Positions 22,856 to 33,929 are shown, counted from the first letter of the stretch. The stretch: 64,000 nt of DNA from Rhododendron vialii (GCF_030253575.1 NC_080561.1:29176564-29240563); one strand, 5' to 3'. Notes: a model not told the origin generated them from the sequence alone. Numbers and translations are program-made.

Positions 22856-25279
22856 ACACTCACTCTCTGGCGATACTGCAGGTAAGATCTCCTCCCGCAT
22901 CTGTTCAGAACTTGAACAAAGTAAAGTAACTTCTTCTTTTTGTCTTTATTTAAATTCTTTTGTATTTATTTGTTTTTCGTTAAATTTTTGTAGCTTATTA
23001 ATTCGTCTTAGCGAGAGAAATTAAAAAAGTAAAAATATTTAATCAAAATTCATATTTTTTTGAATAAAGACAAAAATAAGTCAAAAAGATAACTTTTTTT
23101 TGTCTTTTTTAAAAAATTTATAAGTTTCGAACAAAATTTTATTTTTGTCTTCTTTTTTAAAGAAATTATGAGTTTTAATAAAAAAAATTAGTTTTCCGAT
23201 TTCTCTTGCTGAGACAAATCAATAAGCTACAAAAATTTGACGCAAAACTAACAAATACAGTTTTTTTTAATAAAGATAAAAACTAAGTTATTATTTCACT
23301 TTTAAAGCCAAATCTACATAGTAGCTTCATTTCCTCTTCTTAATTGAGGTAATAAATTGAATTTTGAAGGCTTTGTTTGGAACTTAGGGGAAATGATAGA
23401 AAGTGAGCGAAAAGAAAATGATAGAAAAAGGAAAGGGAGATTTTACTATTTAAAAACTTTAATTCATTATTTTTCTCTTCCGAATTCAAAAAACTTCGAA
23501 TCCCCACGAGAATCCTGGCTCCCGTTTGGGGTGGGGATGGAGGGTAAAAGTAAATCTCTGTTGAGAATCGGGGACTGGACGGAAATACTGATATTCGGCC
23601 CCGATCCACCCCATTGTAAACACTAGCCAAGTTCTCCTATCGTAACCCGGTATGTACACCATTGGTATCCATTAGTCGATAGAATCATTTTTAATGAAAA
23701 AATGGTACATTGGATCAAGCACTTGCAATTATTCGATTGAGCTGATTTTTTATGAAGCCACTTGAAAAAAATATTTTAAAATGATTGAGCTACTTGTATC
23801 ATTTGTGTAGAACTCCGAGGTGAGCTCTGCAAACCGTACTGTACCTTATTGGTACTTTTCAATCGGTACTCAGAGTAATTTCGTTTTGTTAAGTGTTTGT
23901 TTGGAACTTACAAAAAGAAAGAGAATATTTCTTGTTTGGGTTGGGGGGAAACAGAGAGGAAAACAACAAAATAAATAATTAAGAATGTTAAATTTGTGTC
24001 ACACTGTTTTCCAAATTTAATTTCTTTTCATTTCATTTCATTACTTTTCCTCTCATTCCAAACATGGCATAAATCTCTTGATACGAGGCTCACATGTTTG
24101 TTAAATGAGCAGCTCATGGAAGCACGATGTTTTTTTTTTTGGCTAAGCAAAATTACTGGAATTTTTAAAACAAATTCAATCTTCCATTGTTTTCAAACTA
24201 TTTGTAAATTGAAAGATTGCTGTTTTGGTGTTCATGTGCAACTTATAACATCATATACTTTTTATTTTGAAACTTAAGAAATACTGTCTGCCTAAAATAA
24301 CCGTCATTGCTATAGAATTCCAAGGTTGTTTAAATAGACTTTTCTCTGACATCTCTCATCTCCAACCCGTAAAGTCTGATCTCTAAGGGCATCTCCAACC
24401 CAATCTTCATCTTGAAAAAATCAAAACAGTATATTTAACTCAAAAGGTGATTTTAAAGAATATATAACTATTTATATGAACTCCGATCATCCTTCTTCAT
24501 TTCTTTAGAATTTCATTAATTTCTTTTCAAACCTCAACTTATTCTCCAAAATTTAAAATTTGAAATATCCAGAAAGTTTGTTAAATATATTGAAGATTGG
24601 CCTTATTCTAAAGGTACGTATTATGAATCTCTTTCTAATTAATCGACTTTTATAACCAATAAAGTATAATACAATATATTGTGGCATTTTCAAGTGAGAA
24701 AATAAAATGAAGGAAGTTCACATTTGCAACCGATATGATCAGTAGGAATATTTAAAACCCTAACTGTGACAATTTTTCATATATAAATATCTCAAAATTG
24801 ATGTCTTTCTTCATGATCCTTCTAATCTTTGAAACCATTTCAAAAATTAATAAAATTCTTCTTTTGCCGTTTAAAAAAAAATCTCAAAAGTGAGCCTGGC
24901 TCATATTTTTGAATTCCCAGAATACCCAATACAAACAGTTTTTTCGCACTCCTAAGGCTTTTTACGGTACTCCCAAATCCTTCTTTCTTCCTCTCTTAGC
25001 AACATTTTCCAACCTTATCCCTTATAAAATTGCACACACACCGTGTGTGCCACGAACGGTTGTATGTATATATAATTGTGGAATACTTACAGCACAACCA
25101 GAACCAATTGAACCAGAGATGGCGACAAAGGTTGCGAGGAGAAGAAGAGCCGTGGTGGTGGTGGTGGATGATGACGAAGAATGTTCATTCGCTGCTGGCT
25201 CAGAACTACCATTTATGTGGCCAGTCCCATCAGCATTATCAAACCTTCTTTCCACAAGCAGAGGCCTTGTTTCTTCCAT
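10381..25279 (-). CDS. ERD6-like monosaccharide transporter (MFS), 18 exons, apparently intact
   Basis: Exons in coding order: 25279-25091, 22758-22696, 21150-21061, 20972-20913, 20558-20493, 19077-19012, 18934-18859, 18775-18711, 16862-16770, 16692-16612, 16522-16438, 16340-16297, 16213-16151, 16076-16017, 14775-14722, 11543-11484, 11263-11149, 10505-10381. All junctions are GT-AG with matching phase. The total is 1455 nt, or 484 residues plus TGA, the usual family length. Exon 1 encodes [11 protein letters not shown], a Ser/Thr-rich stretch and the first membrane helix. Later marks are [10 protein letters not shown] (exon 2), DLIGRRG (3), [14 protein letters not shown] (6), [10 protein letters not shown] (8), [10 protein letters not shown] (11), [11 protein letters not shown] (13), [16 protein letters not shown] (16/17) and [13 protein letters not shown] (18). 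ERD6-like proteins usually export sugars across the tonoplast by proton coupling; location here is inferred. The TM7 QQ pair common in sugar porters reads VQ. Intron 15 is long and transposon-filled. Confidence 0.9.
11320..11415 (+). repeat. 3' part of an Au-type SINE in transporter intron 16, copy A
   Basis: GGTGGGATTGGTCCTC...AAGCTGGCCTGGACACC followed by an A-rich tail is the conserved 3' module of plant tRNA-derived SINEs. The 5' tRNA part is not visible. Copy B has it at 52962-53048. Confidence 0.6.
11863..14650. mobile_element. TIR element with GGATACG subterminal repeats in transporter intron 15, copy A
   Basis: The left end GAAGCATGGATACTCC pairs with the right end CGTATCCGTGCTTC (near 14630-14647). 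Near the right part the motif GATACG is reiterated in the phrases CGTGTCCGATACG, CCCGATACGTTTTGG and CTCGGATACG. A second GAAGCACGGATACTC end inside, near 13228, shows nested insertion. The sister element is at 53503-55922. No transposase was seen and no clear target duplication was found. Stowaway-like remnants (12872-13088), a degenerate GGGGGCCGGCC-containing repeat (12265-12720) and a T-tract also lie inside. Confidence 0.45.
13250..13944 (+). pseudogene. Captured fragment of a MATH (TRAF-like) domain gene, three exons
   Basis: Three exon-like blocks read on the plus strand. The block ending at 13313 encodes [13 protein letters not shown]. Block 13404-13573 encodes [11 protein letters not shown] and ends [11 protein letters not shown]. 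Block 13659-13944 encodes [40 protein letters not shown] and [11 protein letters not shown]. The split codons join at all visible GT-AG boundaries. This is the second half of one MATH domain and the start of another, as in plant TRAF-like proteins with tandem MATH domains. Both ends are missing: no ATG, no stop, and the last donor leads nowhere. It lies antisense inside transporter intron 15 and has no counterpart in copy B, so it arrived after the duplication or was lost from B. Introns are kept, so capture was at DNA level. Confidence 0.8.
15291..15834. mobile_element. hAT-type MITE in transporter intron 14
   Basis: The terminal repeats CAGTGTTCTAAATGGCG (left) and CGCCATTTAGAACATTG (right) are flanked by a perfect 8-bp duplication GTGAACAC (15283-15290 and 15835-15842). 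Both ends are GC-rich with repeated GCCGCCTAGG phrases. The middle is AT-rich and has no transposase. The 8-bp duplication and CA..TG ends support hAT. Confidence 0.87.
17858..18208. mobile_element. Near-perfect foldback (hairpin) MITE in transporter intron 8
   Basis: The left arm begins TGTGTTCCGAAGGTTTTGT and the right arm ends with its near complement. The two arms of about 165 bp meet at AACACCCGTTTTTACGGGTGTT near 18020-18042. The inner motifs GTGCTTGATC and CCGAGGGGGCC match the single arm seen at 5925-6045 and 45222-45375. A flanking TA is possible, but I could not fix a longer target duplication. Confidence 0.82.
19472..20480 (+). mobile_element. Copia-type LTR element fossil (5' LTR plus part of internal region) in transporter intron 5
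   Basis: A 394-bp LTR-like block (19472-19865) starts TGTTGAGAG and ends CCCATCA. It is followed by a primer-binding site TGGTATCAGAGC at 19868-19879, complementary to initiator tRNA-Met. About 600 bp of internal sequence follows, including a roughly 115-bp segment present twice in tandem (about 20078-20310, phrase GGTCCA...AAAACTCGCAA). No 3' LTR or protein domain is visible, so this is a broken or strongly reduced copy. Copia is inferred from the LTR length and ends. Confidence 0.65.
22196..22395 (-). repeat. SINE in transporter intron 2, minus orientation
   Basis: On the minus strand it starts AACCCCAAGGGGTTTGGCC, has a degenerate B-box (ATGTTCAAATTA) and ends AATTAGTCGAGGTGTGCACAAGCTGACCC before a short tail. 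It is the fullest member of the SINE module in this window. Confidence 0.65.
22793..22852. repeat. (CT)n(CA)n microsatellite in transporter intron 1
   Basis: Perfect CT repeats run into perfect CA repeats, 35 bases 5' of exon 2 in transcript orientation. The tract is likely length-variable. Confidence 0.95.
22860..25090. other. Transporter intron 1, AT-rich, no gene recognised
   Basis: The segment 22920-23300 is A/T-rich with complementary AAAGACAAAAATAAGTC-type arms, repeated near 28860-29120 in the partial duplicate. Nothing coding was recognised. Low-complexity frames near 23350-23630 overlap on both strands and show no family match. Confidence 0.45.
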
Positions 25280-26526
25280 CAGAAATGCTACATAAAAAAC
25301 AGCGCAAAGATTGGAGAGAGAGAGAGAGAGAGTATTTGAGTGGTGGAGCAACTTCCATGCTATATGATATATATCCTCCTCAAACAATACAAAAATAGAA
25401 AGAAAAAAAAAACAACGCAAAGATTGGAGAGAGAGAGAGAGAGAAACAGGTATAAACAGTACCATTGTATTCACGTACCATCATTTATTCATTTCCATTT
25501 GAATAATTTATGGTTACCGATCAAGCATGCACCGATTGCGCACAAATCGGCATGCGGGGTTTGTTTCGACGTCCCTCGCAAATTATCTGAACAATTCAAT
25601 AATTTTAAAAATTTTTTTTTTTTGCCCTTCGGAAAGCTGCGAGTCCTTGATCCATTGTATTCTATTTTCATTCAAATACAAGATATATCTTTGATTCCGA
25701 AAACAATAGTAATGTTTTTGGTGATCATGTTTGAGAACTACATTTTTGATTTTGTAATGGTAGAATGTACCTTATTTGTCAATAGCGCTCTAATGGGCTC
25801 TCCCTCACAAGTGGTTTGTTGAATTTTGCAACTATGTACGAGCCAAATGAGAGGGGGAATGGATTCAATAATGGAGAACATCTCCGTCATTTTCCCTCTC
25901 CTCTTTCGTTCCTTTTGCATACTCTCAATCCTTCCAGAGTTATGCTCTCCCACTGTTAACCAAGCTCGAACCCAACTCCATCACAAACCCAGTCTCAGAA
26001 TTAATGCTCTCCAACTTCAGGTGTCAAATCCAACAGTCCCTTCCCACCTTCTCCAAATGCACCTTGGTTTCGCCAAACACATTATCTTCCGAGCACTTCG
26101 AAACGCTGCCGTTTTTAAGATTGGACGATAGCTGCAATCGTCATAGAACCACGAGTAGGAAGAACCCACGTTAGATGTGGTGTCACCTCATGGGGGGCGG
26201 AGGGGGGTGCCGTGGAAGTCTATGGTGAACCTAAGGTAGTCTCGCGAAATCAGGTAGTCTTCGATGGTGAACCTGATGTTCATGATGATGATGATGAACC
26301 TCCTCACGTTTGGTACCCATACCGAGCGTAGCATTTTTGGCTATTAAATGCCTCACCAAACTTCCCGCCCAATTCATGTAAATATACTAAAATAAAGAGT
26401 ACTGAGAACCTCCTCACGTTCGGTACCCATGCCAAAAATATTTCATGTTCCCTGGCTGCATCGCCACTCCCATCTTCTCTACCGGTTTTCCAACAGTCCA
26501 TGCACCCATCTTCGCCCTTGAGGTTT
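25280..26526. other. 5' flank of the transporter gene
   Basis: Two GA tracts (25316-25331 and 25429-25443) lie in a duplicated phrase CGCAAAGATTGGAGAGAG just 5' of the start codon, probably within the leader or promoter. Further upstream I see no recognised gene. A phrase GAACCTCCTCACGTTYGGTACCCAT occurs near 26298 and 26406. Confidence 0.45.
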
Positions 26527-27365
26527 AAATGGAGTGGAGGGCAGTACTGCGCAGCGTGCTATGCACGGCAAATTGCTTCCGCTCCGGTCTCGCTTCGATG
26601 ATCGGAATCGTTCACTCCGTAGAGCTCGTCAAGTAGAGTAAACCGAGCCCTATGTCTCAATCATTTCGGATTGGCTACATGAATCATTTTCATTCATTGA
26701 GCTTTATTAAGATTCATTTGTTCACACAAACCTACTATACTCATATTGTTGCATACCACAGCATCTAATGTCAATTTAGGTTTACCCCTCCCCGTAGCAT
26801 TGCTACCTAAAGATATCATATCCGCTCTCTTAACTACTGCATTTTCTGGTCTACAATAGACATGTCCAAACCACTTTAGCATATTTTCCCTTAACTTCTC
26901 TTCTATGGGTATTACACCTACCATCTCACGAACCGTTTTATTTCTAATCATGTCTTGTCTAGTCTTACCACACATCCACCTCAATATTCTCATTTTCGCA
27001 ATAGGCCAACATTTCATTCCGGTCTCGCTTCGAAGATCGGAATTGTTTATTTCGTAGAGCTCGTCGAGTAGAACAAATTTTCCAAAAATCAACTCGGTTG
27101 GATATCCTTAAGTGTCTCATCCGAACATTATTATCTTGAAATTATTAAGTGTACCAAAAATAGTGAATTTTATCTAGTGTTTTAGATCCATTTGTTTCAA
27201 GATAATAATGTTCGGATGAGACACTTAATGATATACGATCAAGCTAATTTTTGGTACGCTTGTTCTACGTGAGCTCTATGAAGTGAACGATTTTGATCAT
27301 TGAAGCGAGACCGGAGCGGCGGTGATTTACCGTGCACAGCATGCTGCGTAGCACCGCCCTCAAAA
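26527..27365. mobile_element. Foldback TIR element (family FB3) split by a LINE fragment
   Basis: The left end (GAGGGCAGTACTGCGCAGC, near 26537) and the right end (GCTGCGTAGCACCGCCCTC, near 27345) are inverted. Inner arms carry CCGGTCTCGCTTC and GTAGAGCTCGTC, and meet near 27165 with complementary ATAATAATGTTCGGATGAGAC. The same family is at 45455-46986. No coding capacity of its own was seen. Confidence 0.7.
26640..27020 (-). mobile_element. RTE-type LINE 3' fragment nested in the foldback element
   Basis: The minus-strand frame (27092-26694) encodes the C-terminal signature of plant RTE LINE polyproteins: MRILRWMCGKTRQDMIRN, IEEKLRENMLKWFGHVYCRP and GRGKPKLTLDAVV. On the plus strand, the 3' end motif CCCTATGTCTCAATCATTTC is present near 26648. 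The reverse-transcriptase core is absent. A copy of about 55 bp of the foldback arm (GGTCTCGCTTCGA..GATCGGAAT...GAGCTCGTC) stands on each side. Confidence 0.8.
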
Positions 27366-27369
27366 GTTT

Positions 27370-28310
27370 GGCGCAAAGACTTATTTTTTATTTTTGTTTT
27401 TTTTGGATAAACCCAAAGACTTATTTAATATAAGTTTAAGTTAAGTTCAAGAGAACACAACCTTAATAGAGGATAGGAAAAATAGATAGCATTAGTGTGG
27501 TGTTGAAAGAGATGTGAGTAGGTAAAATAAAAAAATTGCACTGTTCACTAGCATTTTTACATAACAACCGGTGTACATGCTCTAAAAGGTCATAATTAAT
27601 TTTTTTTATCTCTAAGACTCTCATAATCAAGTATCTGCACTACAGGGTCTCAAACAAAGCCTTACATGGCATTTTTCATTCAAATTCCTAATTTCTTGGA
27701 CTAAATAGGTAACAATATGATAGTTGAGGGGGTGAAATCATCAAATTAGTAGTTTAAATGAATAATCGTTCTTACCCCATTTTAATTTAATAATTTTGGA
27801 TTCAATCATGTTTTTTTCCACGATTTGGGATTGCTAGCTAATTATTTAGCCCTCTTATGCAACTCTTGATTTCAAGAATTGGATATCTTTTGTGATTTGT
27901 TTTCGAATGGATACATATGATTTTATGGGAAAAACATTTAGGCAAGAAAGAGTGTACATAAGTTGTTAGCCACCAAATTACTGTGAAGGAAAGTAGGTTA
28001 ATAAATATAAGTTTATTAGTAATTGCTATGAAAATATGAGTGTGGATTCTGAAACCTTAGTCACTTTCCTTTGATCAAGTTTGTTCAATCATCAACTTTA
28101 TTCATTTAATTTTACTATGGCTTGTTTAGTCCTTAGTTAAAATTAAAATCACACGCTTTTGTTAACTAGGTTAGAGTTTAATCAATTTAGGTTTACTTAG
28201 TTTTCGTACAAAAATCACAATTCTCTGTTGGTTCGATCTCACCCTTACATAACTATATTTTAATACGATTCGTGAGCGAACGGCTCTACAATCTTTTCTC
28301 AATTTCTCGC
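27370..28310. other. Unassigned AT-rich intergenic sequence
   Basis: No coding or repeat signal was recognised between the foldback element and the partial transporter duplicate. Confidence 0.4.
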
Positions 28311-29169
28311 CAGTAAAAGCATTTGGATACTCTTACAATTAATTTCGAACTGTTTTTCAACCAAACCACTTCAGATGAAGATTATATATATGCACACGTC
28401 TAAAAATGTACCTATGTACGCCCTCCATCTATAAAGTTGGTCCTTTAGGGAACTACACGAAACTTTGTAGCGTAAAAATAATTTATTTACTAAAATAAAT
28501 TTTCAATTTTTTTTACACCGTCTATAACAAGATAGATTCATATTGCACAAAAAATTATTTCGGTACGTACTGTGGGGGACCAAATTTATGGGTGGGAGGG
28601 AGAAGATAATTGAGGGGAGTAGTGGGAGGACAAACCTGTGCAATGGTAAGGCCGAGATCCTCCCTGATTCCAGATTCTGCTTCTGATTAATATCCGCTCT
28701 ACAAACCAATCGTAATAAACCCTCAAGATTGGAGTTCAAAATTCAAATCCCTTGTACCGTTGCATTTCGGTCCCTTGAATCACGTTAAAAAAATTTTAGA
28801 AATCCCACACAATCTTAGGCCTATTTTGTCCAAATAATCTATTTGGATTATGTTGTTGTTCTCATTCAAATTTTTTTTCGTATTTGTTAATTTTTTGTCA
28901 AATTTTTTTTTTGAATTATCGCTTCCTTATGACTAGAGGAATTTAAAAAGTAAAAAATTATGATCAAAATCCAAATTTTTTTTAATAAAGACAAAAATAA
29001 GCAAATATGTCAATTTTTTTGTCTTTATTAAAAAAATTGGATTTCGATGTTAATTTTTTACTTTTTAGACTCTTCCCATCATAACAAAGCAATAATCCAA
29101 AAAAATAATAGATACGAAAGAAATTTAAATAAGAACAAAAAATAATCCAAATGGATTAAAGGGGTCATG

Positions 29170-30850
29170 ATTATGGCAACAAGGATGGGAGTTTAAAAAA
29201 AATTAGGGCAAACTTCACTTGTACTCCGGTGTGGTTTGGGTCATTTGTGTATAACCTTTCGGGCTTACTTTGTTGCATCCATAACCCTTGTGCTCTGTGA
29301 AATGTCGTTCTCTATTTTGATTGTTGTGTTTAATCTTTCCCAATTGCACCCGTACTTCATTACTACTTTTTCTTTCATTTTCACAATCATTTGTATCATC
29401 CAACATATATTTTATTAGCGATATTATTTTATAATAACACAACGATTTTTTATAAATGGGTTTATTGAATCTAGCCAATGTATGAAAAATTTAATTCAAG
29501 CCGTTCAAAATGTATTAATCAAAAGAAAAGAGCATTTCGGTAAATAATCATGTTGATCAGCCATCAATAGCTCAATGATCGGAGAACATTATTATTGTTG
29601 AAATGAAAGATAAATTTAAATGTGAACATTTATTTCAAAACATGCAAATTCTATTCAACCATGAGGTTTTCATATTTCGATTGACTTGAATTTTTGTATG
29701 GATATAGTACTCGGCAAACTCTATAATATCAATAGTTCGGATCTAATTTTTGGTATAGGAGATGAATTGGATAGATTCAAGGAACAAAAAAATCAAGGAA
29801 TAAGATGAGAGCATATTGGACTTTTCAGGGTTTCAGTTAGTCAATTTTGCATTATTTCTATTTTTTTTTGAACAACAAAAGAAATTTTATTAATCTTTGA
29901 AGATTACAAAGACTAAAAGAACAAGAAGAACGGCAACAAATTGTGCCAAGTCTATTAATTGAGTGCGTGTGCACAAGTTTACAAAGCGCAAGGAGCTTAG
30001 GTGTAAAAATTGAACCTAAGGGGTTGTAGCTGCACATAGCTCAAACCACACATGAGATAGAAAGTGAAGTTTGCCAAAAAAAAAATTACATAGTGATAAA
30101 TATGGTATTTGAAGTTCCGAGCTCATTAGGGATGGTTTAAATTAAGTTGGGGATGGTCTTAAAAAATCCATGGGTTTCTCTTGAATCGGGTGCGGAAGTA
30201 ACTGTGCGAAATTGCAACAATTCAAAAGACCCACCTGTTGATGTTGGCGATTCTCATCCAAGATTGTGCTTAGTTCGAAAACAATCGTTTATTTTTTGTA
30301 CGCGATGTTAGTTTTGTCAAATGTGATTGTAATAATTAATCGGGCTGCACATAGTTTTGTCAAATGTGGACGTCCATTATTTTTTCGCCTCTCATATGAA
30401 TAAAATCTTCTCTCTTTCTGTCAAAAAAAGAAGAAAGAAGTTCCGTGCTCATTAATTAGGTCTTTTGCAATGTCATTTTTCAAAATTCTTGCAATGGCGG
30501 CCGCCACTACTCGTTCGCTCAGGATCTATCCTTTGATAGAGCCAATGTGGTCTTTTGCAGTGTGTCAATTTTCATATAAGGTGGTGTTCCAGTTTCTGGA
30601 AAAACATTCCTTTTGAAAAAGAACGTAATTTCAAACTAAAAAATTATGTGTTTACGCAAATAATTTTTCTACTTATATGAATCTTGTTTGATAGATCTCA
30701 TTGAGGTCTTTTAAACGGTGCAAAAAAAATTAAAAATTTATTTTTCATTTTCGTTATATTTGATTTTAAAATTATCTTCTTTTTGAAAAAAGAAAATTTT
30801 GAAAGAAAGCTTAAGTGGGCCTAAATCTCTCTCCCTCTCGAAAAAAATGT
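29170..30850. other. Intron 1 of the partial transporter copy, possible LINE tails
   Basis: No gene was recognised. Near 29870-29925 the minus strand reads AATAAAATTTC followed by an A-tract, and near 30395-30440 the plus strand reads ATGAATAAAATC followed by an A-tract. Both look like 3' ends of polyadenylated retroposons, with no body that I can define. Confidence 0.35.
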
Positions 30851-30851
30851 A

Positions 30852-31123
30852 CTCCCTCCGTCCTTTTTTAAGTGTCCTACTTCGTAACTCCAACTTATTA
30901 AAAAGACATCATCATTACACCTTTTACATCAACTTTTTCCTCCACTTTTCCTAGTTACCCATCATCATTACACTTTTACTCACTAACTTTTCAAAATAAA
31001 ATCTACTTTTAGGGACAAAATAGACAATACACCAACTTTTACCCCCCTAACTTTACAAAATGGACACTTATTAAGGAACAGTCCAAAATGAAATACTGGA
31101 CATAAAAAAAGGGACGGAGGGAG
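30852..31123. mobile_element. Stowaway-like MITE
   Basis: Inverted ends CTCCCTCCGTCCTTTTTTAAG and AAAAAAAGGGACGGAGGGAG are flanked by TA. It is related to 927-1221. It lies 24 bp from the donor of the broken exon 1 at 31148. Confidence 0.9.
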
Positions 31124-31337
31124 TATGTATAGTTGATGAGTACTTACAGCACAACCAGAATCAAATGAATCAGTGAATGTAACAAAGGTTGGGAGGAGAA
31201 GAACAGCCGTGGTGGTGGTGGATGAAGAATATTCACTCGCTGCTGGCTCAACATGCAATATCAGGCCTTCTTTCAACAAGCAGAGGCCTCGTTTCTTCCA
31301 TGCTTTCCCTCCCCTCAAACAAAAGAGAAAAGACAGT

Positions 31338-31368
<31 letters not shown>

Positions 31369-31483
31369 AAGTACAACAGTGTCCCTTAGTTGTATGGTGG
31401 AGAGCGGGAGTTGGTGGTTCACTGTTCCAACTTCCAAGCTATACTTCAACCACGTGATAAATTGAGTACCAACTCAACCACAT

Positions 31484-31740
31484 GAAATTAGTTGGAGCAA
31501 ATTACTTTTCTCACCCCTTGACACCACACACCCCGGCCCCATGTCCCTTTTCCCGGACCCCTCCCCCCCCCCCCCCCCCCCCCTTTTCCCGGACCACCAC
31601 CGCCCCCCCTGAAATTAGTTGGAGCAAATTGCTTTTCTCACCCCTTGACACCACAAACTCCGGCCCCATGTCCCTTTTCCAGGAACCCCCCATCTCCCTT
31701 TTCCCGGACCACCACCACCACCACACACACACCCCCCTAT
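31484..31740. repeat. Tandem duplication of a C-rich block with poly-C tract
   Basis: GAAATTAGTTGGAGCAAATT...CTCACCCCTTGACACCACA occurs at 31484-31558 and again at 31611-31690, separated by a run of about 21 C (31563-31583). The block ends in CCACCACCACCA(CA)n. Similar C-rich phrases occur at 32283-32340 and, inverted, at 34380-34470, suggesting element termini. Confidence 0.7.
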
Positions 31741-31799
31741 CTTATTTATTTAATTTCTATAAATACATCATTTCTAATCTGATATTAAAAGAAAGTTGA

Positions 31800-32280
31800 A
31801 AGGGTGGGACATATACATACCCCTTATTTGAGTGTGTATCATATGCACCCTTATTAAAATACACCAAAATGTTATGAATCCCAAAATGTTACGAATCTAT
31901 TGTTAAAAAGTTACGAATCATATTGTTGAAAAGTTACGAATTTTTAGTATAAAAGATACGATACGAAATAAAATGTTATGAATGACCGGTCCTACAAGTA
32001 ATTTTTTATGAGGTGGCACAATATGAACCACACAATAGGTGCATATGGTACACACTTTAAAGGGGTGTGTATTGAAGACTTTCCTTGGGACATTTGGTCC
32101 AATTTTTTCAATTAAGCCCATGGATTGGAGAGTCCAAAGCTTTGCCTTTGTGGGTATTTTTGACATTTCAAGTTTACAGGTAGTGAATGGAGAATGACAG
32201 ATGCTACATACACTACCATCCATCCACTACACAATATGCAACCACGTGGCCTGTGTAAATGCTCGTGCACCCACGTCTAA
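31800..32280. other. Unassigned non-coding sequence
   Basis: It contains repeated GTTACGAATC phrases (31860-31940). No gene or element boundary is clear. Confidence 0.35.
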
Positions 32281-33667
32281 TTTCGAGACCTGCTTTTCCC
32301 ACCCCCTGACACCCCACAACCGCGCCCCCCCCCCCCCATTTCCACTATTACCCCCCTCCCCCTCCTACTCTTTTGTTTCCAGCTTGCTTCTTCTTTTTTT
32401 CTTTTTTTCTTCTCTTTATTTCTTTTTCTTTCTTCCGGTTAGAATTTTTTTTTCCTCTTTATTTCCTTATCTTTCTTTTCAGTTAGATTTTTTTCCCCTT
32501 TATTTCCTTTTCTTTCTTTCCAGTTTGAATCTTTTTTTTTCTTTTTGTAATTTTCAATTATTTTGTTTCTTTTCCCATTTACCTCCTTGCTTTTTTTTTT
32601 TGTTAACTCAAATTCTATTTTCAATTAAATTTGACTTTATACTTAATAAATTTATATTATTTTAATTAGTTAATTAATTTGTCTTAACAATGAATAATAA
32701 AAATAACTTGTAATGAACAATAATAAATTTAAACAAAATTTTATTTTATTATAATTGAGTACATATTGTCAAAACATAAAAATACATAAAAACACAAATT
32801 CTAATCAATATTTCCTCCAAATGCTGCTCCTGGCGCGCTTATACCCATTACTTCGTACCACAATCGCAAACGTGTTCCATAACTAGCAGCCCATCCTGTA
32901 TCTTCATCTGATGCATGTTTCAAAAATCTGTTCGTTAATTTTCACCGAAAATCACATAAATTTTTTTCGTACTTTTCATATTTGGTTCTAGGGGTCTCTT
33001 AGGGAGCTCGTTAAAAGCCTGAGAGCTAAAAATTCATTATGACTATTTAAGATAAGAGGATCAGAAAAATAAGATCTTTGCACCGGTTCAAATAGATTAA
33101 AAATTGGAATATTTAATTTTTTAATATATAAAGTGTTGACACATAAATTAACATTTTTTTGACACACAAATTAACATTTTTGTTCCATTCTATCTGGTCT
33201 TTGTTTTTTGAACTAATAATAGGCCACATTCATTAATTGGCACACAGATCAACATTTTCATCTTTTCAAATTCGGTGATTAAATGGATTGATCTTTGCAG
33301 TACTATAATTGTCCTGAACACATTTTAGACTGCCCAAAATTATCAATGTTGTCCTATCAAGTCGCGAGATATGTCAATTTTTTCATATCGGCGCGCACAT
33401 TACAATAGTGAGGTTGAAGAGAAAAAAATAAATAGATAGAAAGAGATAAATAGAGATAAACGAGGAAATAAATAAGAAATGAAATTGCATGAACAATATT
33501 AAATAGATAAGAAAAAAGAATTAAGAAATTAAATGAAAAAAAAATTTAGTTAAAAGGGAGGGGTATTTCGGATAAATAAAAGAGAAAATATATAAAAAAA
33601 TATTCAATAAATAAAAGAGGAAAAAGATATAAAGAAAAAGAGAAAAATAAATAATTGAATAAATAAG

Positions 33668-33925
33668 AACGTGATTTTAAGGGTGCCCGCGAGAAATTGG
33701 AAAAAAAAAACCGGGAAGAGCTTGATTTGAGCAGTTTTTTATTAAACCGTTCAATAAAGTTCAATAAAAAATTATTCGGATGAAGCCCTTTCCGATCATT
33801 TTTTTTGCTGATTTCTCGCGAGTACCCTTAAAATCACGTTTTAATTACATTGAGCGGCTCAAATCATCAAAATTCGATATGAAACTTTGGAAGGTTTTTT
33901 TAGGGGTCTCCAGAATCGCCCGTTT
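33668..33925. mobile_element. Foldback MITE, family FB1
   Basis: The left arm ACGTGATTTTAAGGGTGCCC is mirrored by GGGTACCCTTAAAATCACGT-type sequence at about 33815-33832. The inner motif TTTCCGATCATTTTTTTTGCTG is shared with the other FB1 copies. A TA-rich tract follows on the right side only. Confidence 0.75.
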
Positions 33926-33929
33926 TTTT

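Larger units (their letters stand above)
28310..31301 (-). pseudogene. Partial ERD6-like transporter duplicate (exons 1-2 only), broken
   Basis: Exon 1 counterpart: 31301-31148. It starts [12 protein letters not shown] like the intact gene but is 35 nt shorter and reaches a TGA after 17 codons. It still ends with the first-helix codons SGC-A and a GTAAGTACTC donor. Exon 2 counterpart: 28698-28636, the same 63 nt with intact splice sites, but codon 4 is TAA. Flanking similarity reaches into intron 2 (about 28310-28400 matches 22570-22680) and stops there. No exons 3-18 follow; the next transporter sequence downstream is exon 1 of the intact gene. This is a truncated tandem duplication of the 5' part. 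A Stowaway MITE (30852-31123) sits in its intron 1. Its promoter-proximal GA tracts (31339-31372) are kept, so non-coding transcription is possible. Confidence 0.85.

Noticed and set aside
25826-26131. 101-codon plus-strand frame upstream of the transporter
   Set aside because: No family features and no supporting context. The length is compatible with chance.
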